Origin: Chara braunii
Lineage: Eukaryota; Streptophyta; Charophyceae; Charales; Characeae
Assembly: GCA_003427395.1 (NCBI GenBank)
Contig: BFEA01000221.1
Span: 1,723,964-1,749,467, forward strand
Reading direction: 5' to 3'
Length of the DNA stretch: 25,504 nucleotides
Shown here: in pieces, positions 10,817 through 20,061 of the stretch
How positions within the stretch are numbered: the first letter of the stretch is position 1
How the letters are laid out: each line of letters opens with the position of its first letter
Program-made: the position numbers and the translations under genes
The notes under the pieces: generated by a model
What the model was told of the DNA's origin: nothing
Databases searched by the model: none
What the model saw: only the letters and a program-made list of their open reading frames with translations

Positions 10817-11022
10817 TTAAATTAAAAAATCATATAAGGATTTACTCAAACGCTTAAAATTTTATTAAAATTCGTATTTGCACCCGAAGATTTTACACAC
10901 GTCTCTCTCATATTTATAATCGGACAGATTTTATCTTGATAACCTTTTTTTCCTTCTTTAGTCCACTATATCCATTGTTAGTAGACAGTTAATTAAACTC
11001 AGGTGAAACTGCTAGTTAGCTA

Positions 11023-11316
11023 GGCTACGAGCCGGGCCGCCCGGGTCACTCTATTTTCTCGGGCGGTCCGACCGTGCAAGCACTAAGGAAGGTCCTAGGC
11101 AAAAAAAAAAAAAAAAAAAAAAAACACAAATCCAAAACATATGAAAAAACCTATGTTATGCATAAAAATAAATTGAACAATTTTTGCCTTAGGGTCATCT
11201 CAAAATTCTTTACCAAAAAAAAAAATAATAATAATTTAAAATATTTTTTATTTTTTTTATTTTTTTATTTCTTTTGGACCCGACCGGGCAAGTGGACCAG
11301 GGTCACTCTAGTAGCC
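11023..11316. mobile_element. TA-flanked short inverted-repeat element, copy 1 (294 bp)
   Basis: It is bounded by GGCTACGAG on the left and CTAGTAGCC on the right (inverted GGCTACTAG), with TA on both outer sides. The next element (11410-11643) has the same order of internal blocks: GTGCAAG, AAGGAAG, poly(A), ATTGAACAA-like, TTAGGGTCA, CCGGGCAAGTGGA and the GGTCACTCTAGTAGCC end. A TA target duplication and a GGCTAC terminus would suit a Tc1/mariner (Stowaway-like) MITE, although the terminal repeat is short. Confidence 0.6.
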
Positions 11317-11409
11317 TACCTAATTAGAAAAAAAAAACAATCAAATTTTTGTTCAAAAATTTGTGGTTTTTTTTTTTTTTAATTAAAAGTTTTTTTGTGT
11401 ATAAACCTA

Positions 11410-11643
11410 GGCTACCAGCTGGACCGCCCAGGTCACCCTATTCGACCCGGTCGTGCAAGGACCAAGGAAGATCCAACCAACAAAAAAAAAATCCCAAAAA
11501 AACTGAAAAGAAACTATGATATGCGGAAAAAAAAAATGGACAACTTTTACCCTAGGGTCACATCGAAATTATTTACCAGATTTAAAATAAAGTATTTTTT
11601 TTCGGCCCAACCGGGCAAGTGGAACCGGGCCACTCTAGTAGCC
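11410..11643. mobile_element. TA-flanked short inverted-repeat element, copy 2 (234 bp)
   Basis: This copy is bounded by GGCTACCAG and CTAGTAGCC, again with TA on both sides (11408-11409 and 11644-11645). It aligns with 11023-11316 along its length but lacks much of the AT-rich interior. The two copies are in the same orientation, separated by about 93 bases of A/T-rich sequence. The word CTAGGCTAC occurs at the left edge of both. Confidence 0.6.
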
Positions 11644-12263
11644 TAGTTATAAACAGTACAACAACAAATTCAGTATTTAAAAAAAAAAGGGAAACCTCAT
11701 ACTATTTATTGTTCATAACTCAAAAGTTTTATAATTAAAGATAAGATTGTACAGTGAGAGGTTCAGACAAGAACAAAAACTAGCCCTTGCGTATACGATC
11801 CATGTGATGACAGGCAGTCGGCGCACAGTGACGTCGTAGGATCAATAACCAATCAAAAGCGGCTTTCAATCCCTCCGTTAGACTCGGATGATCGCCCTCC
11901 GATATTCTCCTCAACATGTTTCTGCTAGCGTCAGCCACTAGCCTTTTCAGGAGGACTCTGAAAGGCAAGAGGATAAGTTATTAGCTAGGTCTCCATAAAT
12001 AGTAAAATGGCGGTTCCTACTCGTCCTAATGGCCCCGTTTTTTTTTCTCATTACCCCATTCCCAGATCTTGTCCCTTGGCGCCCAACTTCGAGTGCCACC
12101 TTTTTAGTTCCAATTTACGGCGTGTCGCTGAATTTGTTCGAAAATCCTTTCTGATTTCTATCTCCCTTAGATCCGATATCTACTAGCCTGTTGTTTTGCT
12201 TTATTACCCGTGCGCCTCACGCTTATTAGCCACCGAGGCAAAGCTCAGTCCTTATTTCCTGTT
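11644..12263. other. Mostly noncoding; holds one minus-strand exon-like ORF
   Basis: Apart from the ORF at 11780-11957 nothing is recognised. The stretch separates the TA-flanked elements from the reverse transcriptase relic and could be its 3' part. Confidence 0.4.
11780..11957 (-). CDS. Possible terminal exon of an unidentified gene or of the adjacent retroelement
   Basis: On the minus strand a pyrimidine-rich stretch ending CTTGCCTTTCAG (to 11958) looks like a good splice acceptor. It opens onto about 59 codons ending in TAG. The product is basic and helical in character (LLKRLVADASRNMLRRI, then LKAAFDWLLILRRH) and matches no family I recognise. It lies downstream, on the same strand, of the reverse transcriptase relic, so it may belong to that element; it may also be chance. 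Confidence 0.25.
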
Positions 12264-13118
12264 TCAAAAAGTTAGACTATTCCACCCTGGCTCTACCTGG
12301 TGCCCAAACTTCCAAAAAACTTTATTAAAGAATCTGGTCGGGTAGCCCACGAGCCCAAGTTCGATCCTCAGTGCGCACAAGGAGATTCTTGCTTGCTCCG
12401 TACTCGTAGCGCAACTCTTGATGCGTTGGAGCGTGCTCATTATCGTCGCGTGCTTCTGCTTTAGGTCTGTATAGGATTCGAAGTCTTGAAGAGTCCTGAA
12501 CTTCAATTGTCCCTGGCAGCTCTTGACGACGTCCTCGTTTTTCTCTTTGTATTGACACTTAGTCCAAAGTGATTTATGCAAAACTCTCACCTTGCACCCC
12601 AACTACCCCCACACATTCTCTCCCTCATCTGTCCTGACCAGTTGTAGGTTCGTGTTGTACGTTCCTTCCATTTTATTTCTCAGCGCTTCCATTCTCCTTC
12701 TGGCCTTCTCACTATTACCGTTAAAAAAAAAAGAGTCAAGTCATCCACCAATCTTACACACCTTGTGAGGTTCCTATCTGTACCGCAGTTAGACAGGAAC
12801 TTGAATTCAGAGAAGATGCATAACAAGTTTGCCAGAGGTGGGCTACTACACTTGCCCATCGATATTCCCATTGTCTGTCGAATTAGCCTTCCAGAGGCGA
12901 ACAGGTAGGTACAACATAGTTCATACTTGACAAAACTCATAATGTCCTAAAAAACAATTTATACCCTTTCCTTCGAGTCTTGGTTTCTCATCCATCGAAT
13001 ACAACTCATCCCCACCCGACCCTAAAGTTGGGTTGTATGCATTAACGGTTTTCCTCAGTTTGACACAACATTCACGAAATTGGGACTGAAACGCATTTTC
13101 AAACTTAAATCGTGACAA
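12264..13118 (-). pseudogene. Broken reverse transcriptase (Penelope-like or related non-LTR type)
   Basis: Read on the minus strand in three pieces. Piece 1 (13118-12921) begins with a segment containing RFKFENAF. Piece 2 (12940-12680) carries the palm-domain motifs RQTMGISMG-X4-SPPLANL (motif B type) and, about 25 residues later, RLVDDL (the catalytic motif C with its Asp pair). Piece 3 (about 12700-12264) carries LGCKVRV and then GYPTRFF, which resembles an RT thumb. Pieces 1 and 2 are in different frames. Pieces 2 and 3 are out of frame around an A run (12723-12732), and piece 3 has an in-frame TAG at 12603-12605, so the gene is dead or badly assembled. The motif spacing resembles Penelope-like elements; a domesticated rvt-type gene is an alternative. 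No GIY-YIG endonuclease is visible. The upstream side runs into the assembly gap. Confidence 0.65.
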
Positions 13119-13257
13119 CGCCGTACTTTTCCCTTAAAATAAAGATAAAAACTATTTATTTCATTTATCGCCCTCTGGCCAAACAAGTGGTCCTAAGCCA
13201 TGCTGGTCGCCTTAAACGTAACATTTTTTGTCCGTGTCCCAGTTTATTTCCCCCCCC

Positions 13258-14162
13258 NNNNNNNNNNNNNNNNNNNNNNNNNNNNNNNNNNNNNNNNNNN
13301 NNNNNNNNNNNNNNNNNNNNNNNNNNNNNNNNNNNNNNNNNNNNNNNNNNNNNNNNNNNNNNNNNNNNNNNNNNNNNNNNNNNNNNNNNNNNNNNNNNNN
13401 NNNNNNNNNNNNNNNNNNNNNNNNNNNNNNNNNNNNNNNNNNNNNNNNNNNNNNNNNNNNNNNNNNNNNNNNNNNNNNNNNNNNNNNNNNNNNNNNNNNN
13501 NNNNNNNNNNNNNNNNNNNNNNNNNNNNNNNNNNNNNNNNNNNNNNNNNNNNNNNNNNNNNNNNNNNNNNNNNNNNNNNNNNNNNNNNNNNNNNNNNNNN
13601 NNNNNNNNNNNNNNNNNNNNNNNNNNNNNNNNNNNNNNNNNNNNNNNNNNNNNNNNNNNNNNNNNNNNNNNNNNNNNNNNNNNNNNNNNNNNNNNNNNNN
13701 NNNNNNNNNNNNNNNNNNNNNNNNNNNNNNNNNNNNNNNNNNNNNNNNNNNNNNNNNNNNNNNNNNNNNNNNNNNNNNNNNNNNNNNNNNNNNNNNNNNN
13801 NNNNNNNNNNNNNNNNNNNNNNNNNNNNNNNNNNNNNNNNNNNNNNNNNNNNNNNNNNNNNNNNNNNNNNNNNNNNNNNNNNNNNNNNNNNNNNNNNNNN
13901 NNNNNNNNNNNNNNNNNNNNNNNNNNNNNNNNNNNNNNNNNNNNNNNNNNNNNNNNNNNNNNNNNNNNNNNNNNNNNNNNNNNNNNNNNNNNNNNNNNNN
14001 NNNNNNNNNNNNNNNNNNNNNNNNNNNNNNNNNNNNNNNNNNNNNNNNNNNNNNNNNNNNNNNNNNNNNNNNNNNNNNNNNNNNNNNNNNNNNNNNNNNN
14101 NNNNNNNNNNNNNNNNNNNNNNNNNNNNNNNNNNNNNNNNNNNNNNNNNNNNNNNNNNNNNN
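13258..14162. other. Assembly gap (905 Ns)
   Basis: The gap follows a run of seven C and ends in AC repeats, so it probably hides simple repeats plus the 5' part of the reverse transcriptase relic. Long ORFs spanning it are meaningless. Confidence 1.
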
Positions 14163-14220
<58 letters not shown>

Positions 14221-14250
14221 ATACAGTTACACGTACACACACACACACAC
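14163..14250. repeat. (AC)n microsatellite
   Basis: Nearly pure AC repeats with a break at 14214-14234 that contains ATACAGTTACACG (14221-14233). A related word, ATACAATTACACG, appears at 14747-14759 on the other side of the palindromic cluster. Confidence 0.95.
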
Positions 14251-14295
14251 GAGATAAGGTTAACAACAGTCGTATTTTTCATCACCACTTTCGGA

Positions 14296-14680
14296 CACCC
14301 TTCACCACTTCAGGATGCAGCTTGCCTAAACAGGTGGTTTTCAGGGTCTTCGAACCTTTCACCACTTCATGACCATTCAGGTCTGAAAATCCTGAATGGT
14401 CGTGAAGTGGTGAAACCTCCGAAGACCCTGAAAACCACTTGTTTAGAAAGGCTGCATCCTCAAGTGGTGAAGGGTGGTTTTCATGGTCTTCGGACCTTTC
14501 ACCACTTCAGGACCATTCAGGATTTTTAGACTGCCAAAAACTCCCACTTGACCACTTCAGGACACCCTTCACCACTTCAAGATGCAGCTTGCCTAAATAG
14601 GTGGTTTTCAGGGTCTTCGGACCTTTCACCACTTCAGAACCATTCAAGATTTTCAGACTGCCCAAAACTCTCACTTCATG
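14296..14680. repeat. Palindromic repeat cluster: 86-bp-arm inverted repeat plus two direct copies
   Basis: The left arm (14296-14381) and right arm (14391-14476) are inverted copies around a 9-base spacer (TCTGAAAAT), with roughly ten mismatches by eye. Two more plus-orientation copies follow: a partial one at about 14472-14560 and one at about 14563-14680. Shared words are CACCCTTCACCACTTCA, GATGCAGCTTGCCTAAA, GGTGGTTTTCA, GGTCTTCGGACC and ACCATTCAGGATTTT. CACCACTTC recurs within each copy, so the unit itself has shorter internal repeats. No ORF is conserved. Confidence 0.85.
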
Positions 14681-14728
14681 ATTTTCATTCTTGAATTTTC
14701 AGCTACCCGATAACCGCTTGTGACATAA

Positions 14729-14790
14729 ACACACACACACACACATATACAATTACACGCATACGCATACACACACACATATACACACGC
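14729..14790. repeat. AC/AT-rich microsatellite
   Basis: AC repeats mixed with ATAC and GCATAC. It shares the 13-mer ATACARTTACACG with the AC tract on the other side of the palindromic cluster, in the same orientation. Confidence 0.8.
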
Positions 14791-15682
14791 ATAATAGTTT
14801 AAGGAAAAAAAAAAAAGGTGAAAAAGATAAAATAGTGAGTGGGCAATAACATTTTTGGCACCACCATTTTTGACGATTTTTTTAATTATTTCTTTCATAC
14901 GGTAAAAGCCTTGAAAATTTATGGCCTTGTACCGTTTTTCATACAAAATTAAAAAAAAAAAAAAAAAAAAAAACGAAATAAGTTTTCATGGGGGTCAGCC
15001 CTCGATATTCGGTCGGCAACTCGAATGTTCAGGGAGAGGTGGAGAACCCCGGAAATGTTCTGTTAAGTAATGTTGCATTAAACCATAATTTTAACGATAA
15101 ATAATTTGATATTTGATTTATTAAAAAATATAATAATCAACTAAGATATTTGCATTCATTTAACAACTCTCAAATTACTCGCATAGTTATATGGATACGT
15201 CCTTATAAGCACATTATATTTATCCTATTAACATACATATTAATATGCCCTTTCGTTCATTTGTACCAAAGTTTATGGATAAAACAAAACATACTAAGAT
15301 TGCACAACCCCTATTTTAGACATATAAACTAAAAAATATTATCTATCGAGTTTGCAATCTGTAGTGCACGTCGTTACTTTTGAGGAGGTATCACTACCAA
15401 CCTACCTTGAAATTGAAGTGTTGTACCTTGTGCAAATAGATGGCTATAAAAAAAAAAACAAGGAGAAAAGGAAATCGCTAAATTGAAATCAATAATGTCT
15501 TGAGGACCGTGCTCTTTATTGAAAAAAAAATTCCCGACAACTTTTCAGTATGGATGTATGAAATAAGAAATAATTCTTGTTCACATTCGGTTATGAACAA
15601 CTTCAAAAGTTATGTCTTGGAAAACCCTCTCTTAGACCATGCCCACATTACTAAATCACTATCACGATATATCATGGTTATC
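14791..15682. other. AT-rich noncoding stretch
   Basis: No gene recognised. It includes poly(A) at about 14950-14972. The 60- and 82-codon ORFs are A/T-driven and have no motif. It contrasts sharply in composition with the G+C-rich block that follows. Confidence 0.55.
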
Positions 15683-15759
15683 AACCGGACATCCGGGTCG
15701 GGATCCAGACGGTCTGTTCTTGATGTCCAGATCTCGTGTCCGGTTTGAGGTGTCCGGTT
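15683..15759. repeat. CCGGACA/TGTCCGG inverted module, left edge of the G+C-rich block
   Basis: AACCGGACA (15683-15691) is inverted as TGTCCGGTT (15751-15759), with another GTGTCCGGTTT between them. The same words fill the module at 24247-24378 on the far side of the G+C-rich block. A hairpin or element end is possible. Confidence 0.5.
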
Positions 15760-15866
15760 AGGCCCCATTTTGAGAAAATTTGAAAAAAAAAATTGGGGTC
15801 CCCTGACAATTTTCCAGTGCCTGATGGACCCCCGAAAATTGTTGGCGCAGTTTTTGGTAGACCGTT

Positions 15867-15966
15867 GTCGGCGTGAATACCCTTACAAGGGTATCCGCCC
15901 TGGTTCTTGCAAGTGACAGAGAAAAAGCTTTGATTTAAAGTTCAAGTATACCGCGCTGGGCGCGGT
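15867..15966. repeat. Two strong hairpins at the start of the G+C-rich block
   Basis: ATACCCTT-ac-AAGGGTAT (15877-15894) is flanked by further partly complementary GGCG/CGCC. ACCGCGC-tgg-GCGCGGT (15950-15966) is a perfect 7-bp stem with a three-base loop. Upstream, ACAATTTTC and GAAAATTGT (about 15807-15844) form a wider inverted pair. Confidence 0.7.
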
Positions 15967-17454
15967 TGCGTCCGTGACCTACGCTGACTGGACGGTTGAC
16001 TATGATAGAGAGTGTGTGGGCGCTCAGGTTTAGGGCGCGCGTGATTTCTTTTCTGTTGTTGATCGTAAAGCTGGCGCAGACATCGGTCGTTTTGTTCAAT
16101 GGTATTGTTGATATTTGTTTATTTTTTATTAAGTAGGAACTAGGGATAATTTTCTGTTGATTGGTGCGTCTGACTGAGGCGAGCGCGCGTGCGAGGACGA
16201 CGACGTCGACGGCGACAGTGTGGCTGCGGTAGGTCTTGGTACGCGGGGAGGCGTTGGGCGGCCGCGCGCACGGTTGTAGGCAGAGATGAGGCTCATGCCA
16301 AATTCCTTGGCCCTGAGCGCAGCGTCGCACCGCCTCATATGGCGCTTCGCGGATGCTGGTCTCAGGCTTGGGCATAGCTCTATAGGTTACGGCGGCGGAT
16401 TGTTACTAGGGAGGTTCAGGGATCGAGGTCGAGCGAGCGACGACGCGGGGATCAGAGTGGCACGAATGGACCAAAGGGTTGAAGGCCTGGCGGGGCTATC
16501 CCCCTCGGTTTTGTCGTCGTCGGCGTCCGGACGACGGTGGCGTTTTCTAGGAAAACTCTTTTTAGCGTCGTATTTTTAATTAATTTCTGCCATGCTCCGA
16601 CGTGCCGATTGACCCGGGCACGGCACCGACTTTTAAGGGTCGTCAGTGGGAGCACCAGTCAAGGACTTGGGCTCGCGCCTCTTTTGACGGATCGATCGGG
16701 TTCCGGCATGTTTGGGATGTTGGCAAAATTCCTCTATCCCACCCATCTTAGAATATGGGCTAAGGAGTTCAACGTGCATGCGAGCCGGTGGGTGATTAGC
16801 CTACGAGGCGGGAGAAAACCGAGTGGCGGGGCCCCTTTTGTGGGTACGTCGGCCGCAGCCCACGATCTGTGTGTGGGAGGTTTGAGTGTGAGCGTGCCCG
16901 TTGGACTTCCCTCCGTTGCGGGCTCCAAAGTTCTCATTTGAATATTTGCTACCACCGCAAAGGGGTCAACGCCGAGACGGTCTCACCCAGGCCCGCACCT
17001 GAGTGCATAGCAGGCCCGTGCCCTCGGCCCCGCTGCTTGCAATGAGGAGCCGGGCTAAGATTTGCCTGTTGACGGGCTGAAGGGGCAGAGAGGCTGGCGG
17101 GGCGACGCGGCGTTAGCAGCAGCGGGATAGTGCAGTGAAGGGAAGGCGGAGCGGGTCGCTGTTGTAAGGAGGGGTGTACCAGCGGAGCAGCAAGCGGGAC
17201 CGATGCAGGGAGGGAGCCGTGAATGGACCGGGACGGGAACCGCGCTGGGTGCCTGCACGGAGGGGCCAACGGAGCATTTCTGAGCCGGGACGGCGGGCCC
17301 GGCCAGCTTGCATTGAGCAGTTGCAAGTGGAGTGGAGGGCGGAGGCCGGGGAGGCAAGGCGCCGAGGTGCAAGCAGCGGGTGCGGTGTGTGGTAGTGCGC
17401 TAGCGGTAGGGGCGAGGCCGACGAAGTAGTACAAACGGAAGGAAAGACTGCTGC
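15967..17454. other. G+C-rich region without a recognised gene
   Basis: Several overlapping ORFs on both strands (for example 15935-16375 and 16949-17434 on minus, 16537-16941 on plus) encode Arg/Ala/Pro/Ser-rich products with no domain; G+C-rich DNA has few stop codons. The plus strand is strongly G-rich over C in the later part. I cannot identify a function. Confidence 0.5.
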
Positions 17455-18556
17455 GCTATCGATAGCAGCGCAGGCCTGGTGAAGGCAGAGGGGGTAAGTG
17501 AGGTAGTGTGGAAGGAAATGGGATAAACGAATCTGGCACGAATTCGCGTCCAAGTGCATTCAAGGCCGGGATGGCGGAGCGACGAGAGAGCACTAAGGTG
17601 GCGGGGGGGAGATGATGAAACCCGCTCGTTCCTTGACAGAAACGGGCGGGGAAAGAGTCGAGTATGGGGTTTTGAGGTGGGGCAATTCCAACTATATAGT
17701 CAGTTTGAGTAGAGGGTTAGTAAATAGGAGGATAGATGGAGAAGGTGCCGCGCGGAGAGATGGCGGAAAGGGGCTATGTCAGGAATAGAGGAAAGCAGTA
17801 TTTCGCTCGATTCTTAATAAAATCGAGCGAAGTAAAGTCGTAAACTGTGTTTTTTAGGTGTTGTGAATTAGATTGTGAAGTTAGTTCGGGCGATTGGTCA
17901 GTAGAATAGGAGAAAAGAAAGAAAGGAGAAGGAAATGAATCAGGGTCCATCTTTGCGCCGGGTGCATGCGGGGTATTGGAGGCGTGACGGGCTAAGCCGG
18001 GGGGCGCCAGGGTAGCAGCGGGGAGGGGACCGCATGGCGGAACGCTGCAGGTGAAAAAGGGCTGCTAGGGGGAGAGGATGAACCCGGACCTGAAGGCGTG
18101 CCAGGTGGATACAAGGAGGGGAGCTGGATATGTCGAAAGCGGGGGTACGTAGAAGGAGGGTGGGAAACGCGTACCTCAGGCGTTTCCAAACGGATTTCGG
18201 TGGGATAAAAGCCGAATCCACAGTTCTTGGGTGGGGCGACTTCAATGGTAAGGTTAGCTTAGGGAGAAAATTAGTGTAGATGGAGTTAATAGTCAGAGAG
18301 GGTGCGCCGAGATATGGAGGGAACGGAAAGAAGAAGGGGAAAGAATGTGTGTCTTAGTCAGTAGTGGGTGGATTCGAGCGAAGGAGGGAGTTAGATAGAG
18401 GTTTCAGGGGTAGGCGAACTCGGCTATGCAGTTAGTTTTGGAAGAAGATCAATAGTAAGGTAGATTAGTAAAGAAAGAGCTGCGTGCGGGGGAGTGGGTA
18501 GCCATTGCAAAAAGAAAGGATGGAGAATGAATCTGACCGCATTTGCGGATAGATTC
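17455..18556. repeat. Purine-rich stretch with diverged repeats and six or more hairpins
   Basis: Similar G/A-rich passages containing a T-rich word then GGTGGGGC- or AGTTAGTT-like words recur near 17676, 17850, 18225 and 18400. Between them are hairpins: GCTATCGATAGC (17455-17466); CCCGCTCGTT/AACGGGCGGG (17621-17650); TTCGCTCGATT/AATCGAGCGAA, a perfect 11-bp stem (17802-17831); GGAAACGC/GCGTTTCC (18163-18187); GGATTTCGG/CCGAATCC (18192-18219); and GAATCT-CCGC-attt-GCGG-AGATTC (18529-18556). No coding sequence is convincing. Confidence 0.5.
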
Positions 18557-18681
18557 GCTCGATCTTGGTATAGCCCCTTTGAGAAGAGTAGTGTGCGGCC
18601 AGCCACTGGGATTGGAGACTTACCTTTGGCTGATGCTTCGATTGTCAACGGAAGTAGCCACTCTCTACCCGCCCAGTGCAT

Positions 18682-18711
18682 GGTTGGTCAGCGGTGCACC
18701 TGACTACAACC
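18682..18711. repeat. Two-step hairpin
   Basis: GGTTGGTCAG (18682-18691) pairs with CTGAC and CAACC (18700-18711), with a two-base bulge TA and the loop CGGTGCAC. It belongs to the set of short stems scattered through the block. Confidence 0.6.
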
Positions 18712-19330
18712 CGACGGGAGATTCAGTCCTCCTGGTAGAGCTAGGGGAGTAGCGGGCGCAGTCATCAGGTGCTGGTCGGACTAGGCTGCAGTCGCTGTGT
18801 GTCTGCCCACCTGTGCCGTGCAGAACAGGCCGAGCGGAGAAGTAAAGCATGGCCGGAGTGCCAGGTTCACCGCGGTTCTTTTATCTGGTGCAGCTGACCG
18901 AAGGAGGTACGCCCAAGACAATGATGGATGTAGTCAAGAGAGCGGGTGAGCAGATTGTTTGCAGCCAAGCAACGGGTACGGCGTGCGACACGCTATCGTT
19001 GTTTTCTACCACACCCGTTCCGAGGTGTTGCGGCGCTTGTGCTGGTCGGCCAAACACGGACTGAGGCACACAACTAATTTTAGAGTTCTTGCTGACTTTT
19101 CGGCACGCGGCAGGGTTTTTGGACTACATACGTACACACATACCGGTCCATATGGTTGTCTGAATGCTGGTCGGCTTAAGTATGTGTGAGCCGCAGGGGT
19201 TGTTGTTAGTCAGGGGATCTGAGCAGACAGGTACTTGCGTTAGGACTGTGACGTTGGAAGTTCCAGTAGGGAAAACACTCAAGTAGCAGGGGCAGGAGCG
19301 GTGGTGATCAGAGTTGCTACTCGTATTCTG
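18712..19330. other. No gene recognised
   Basis: ORFs at 18849-19064 and 18959-19189 (plus) lack recognisable motifs and overlap in different frames. Confidence 0.45.
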
Positions 19331-19388
19331 AAGTAGAGCACGGGGCGGAGGGGTGTGCTCTACTTGATCGCAACTCTTTTGAGTTGCG
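19331..19388. repeat. Two adjacent perfect hairpins
   Basis: AAGTAGAGCAC (19331-19341) pairs with GTGCTCTACTT (19355-19365) over 11 bp. Three bases further, CGCAACTC-TTTT-GAGTTGCG (19369-19388) forms a perfect 8-bp stem with a TTTT loop. Two perfect stems only three bases apart are unlikely to be chance. Confidence 0.75.
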
Positions 19389-20061
19389 TAACGACCGTTT
19401 GGTCTGGGCAACAACATCATGGGTTTAGGGGTAATCAAACCTTGCGCAAGGGGGCTTACTTCTATGAGTTGGGAGGCTGTCAGGGAGACAACCATTGGCA
19501 ATTGAGATCACTTGATCAGCAGTTGTGCGTTTTGGCCATCATTGCGGGGCCCTCAGGCGCATCAAGAAATCAAGGCCCTCTCATGCGAGTCTGAGCGCAC
19601 CATTCCTGGATCTAAGAGCCTAAAAATTGTCTCCTTCTGCCCTTCTTCCTCGAAGTTTGGTCTATTGCTTCTGAGAGGAAGGCGGCAGGCGGGATTGCAA
19701 CCCGTAGTCCGCGCCAAGGCCTCTGTGGGAGGTTCGCCCCACCGATTGCGGGAGCTCTACCGGAACTCAGGAGGAGTTCTGGAGGCAGGGAATCAAGAGC
19801 TAACCATTGCTTCCCCTCTATACACCCTGGTATAACCCGTACTTGTACGTCCTGCTACGTTTGACTGAGTATATTGTATGCACCCCTACCTTGACTTTGG
19901 TTCGACTGACAGGACAGCTCAGACTAAGTAAAGGAATGTGTGTGCAATCACAGTTTTAGTTTGTTGATTGCCTGAACGCAGATTGTGAACGCAAGGGGGG
20001 CATCTTGGGGAAGGGTGGGTGAAAGGTGGTCTTGCTTGAGCCTGAATGGGTCCTATGGGGT
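19389..20061. other. No gene recognised
   Basis: ORFs at 19355-19594 and 19512-19835 (plus) overlap in different frames and show no domain. Confidence 0.45.

Noticed and set aside
12940-12960. An 18-base 'intron' (GTATAAATTGTTTTTTAG) between RT pieces 1 and 2
   Set aside because: Far too short for a plant intron, and removing it does not bring the two pieces into one frame.
13112-14529. Very long ORFs across the gap
   Set aside because: They consist almost entirely of unknown residues from the Ns.
16949-17559. Pro/Ala/Ser-rich minus-strand ORFs of 148-161 codons
   Set aside because: Three frames are open at once over the same G-rich stretch, which points to composition rather than coding.
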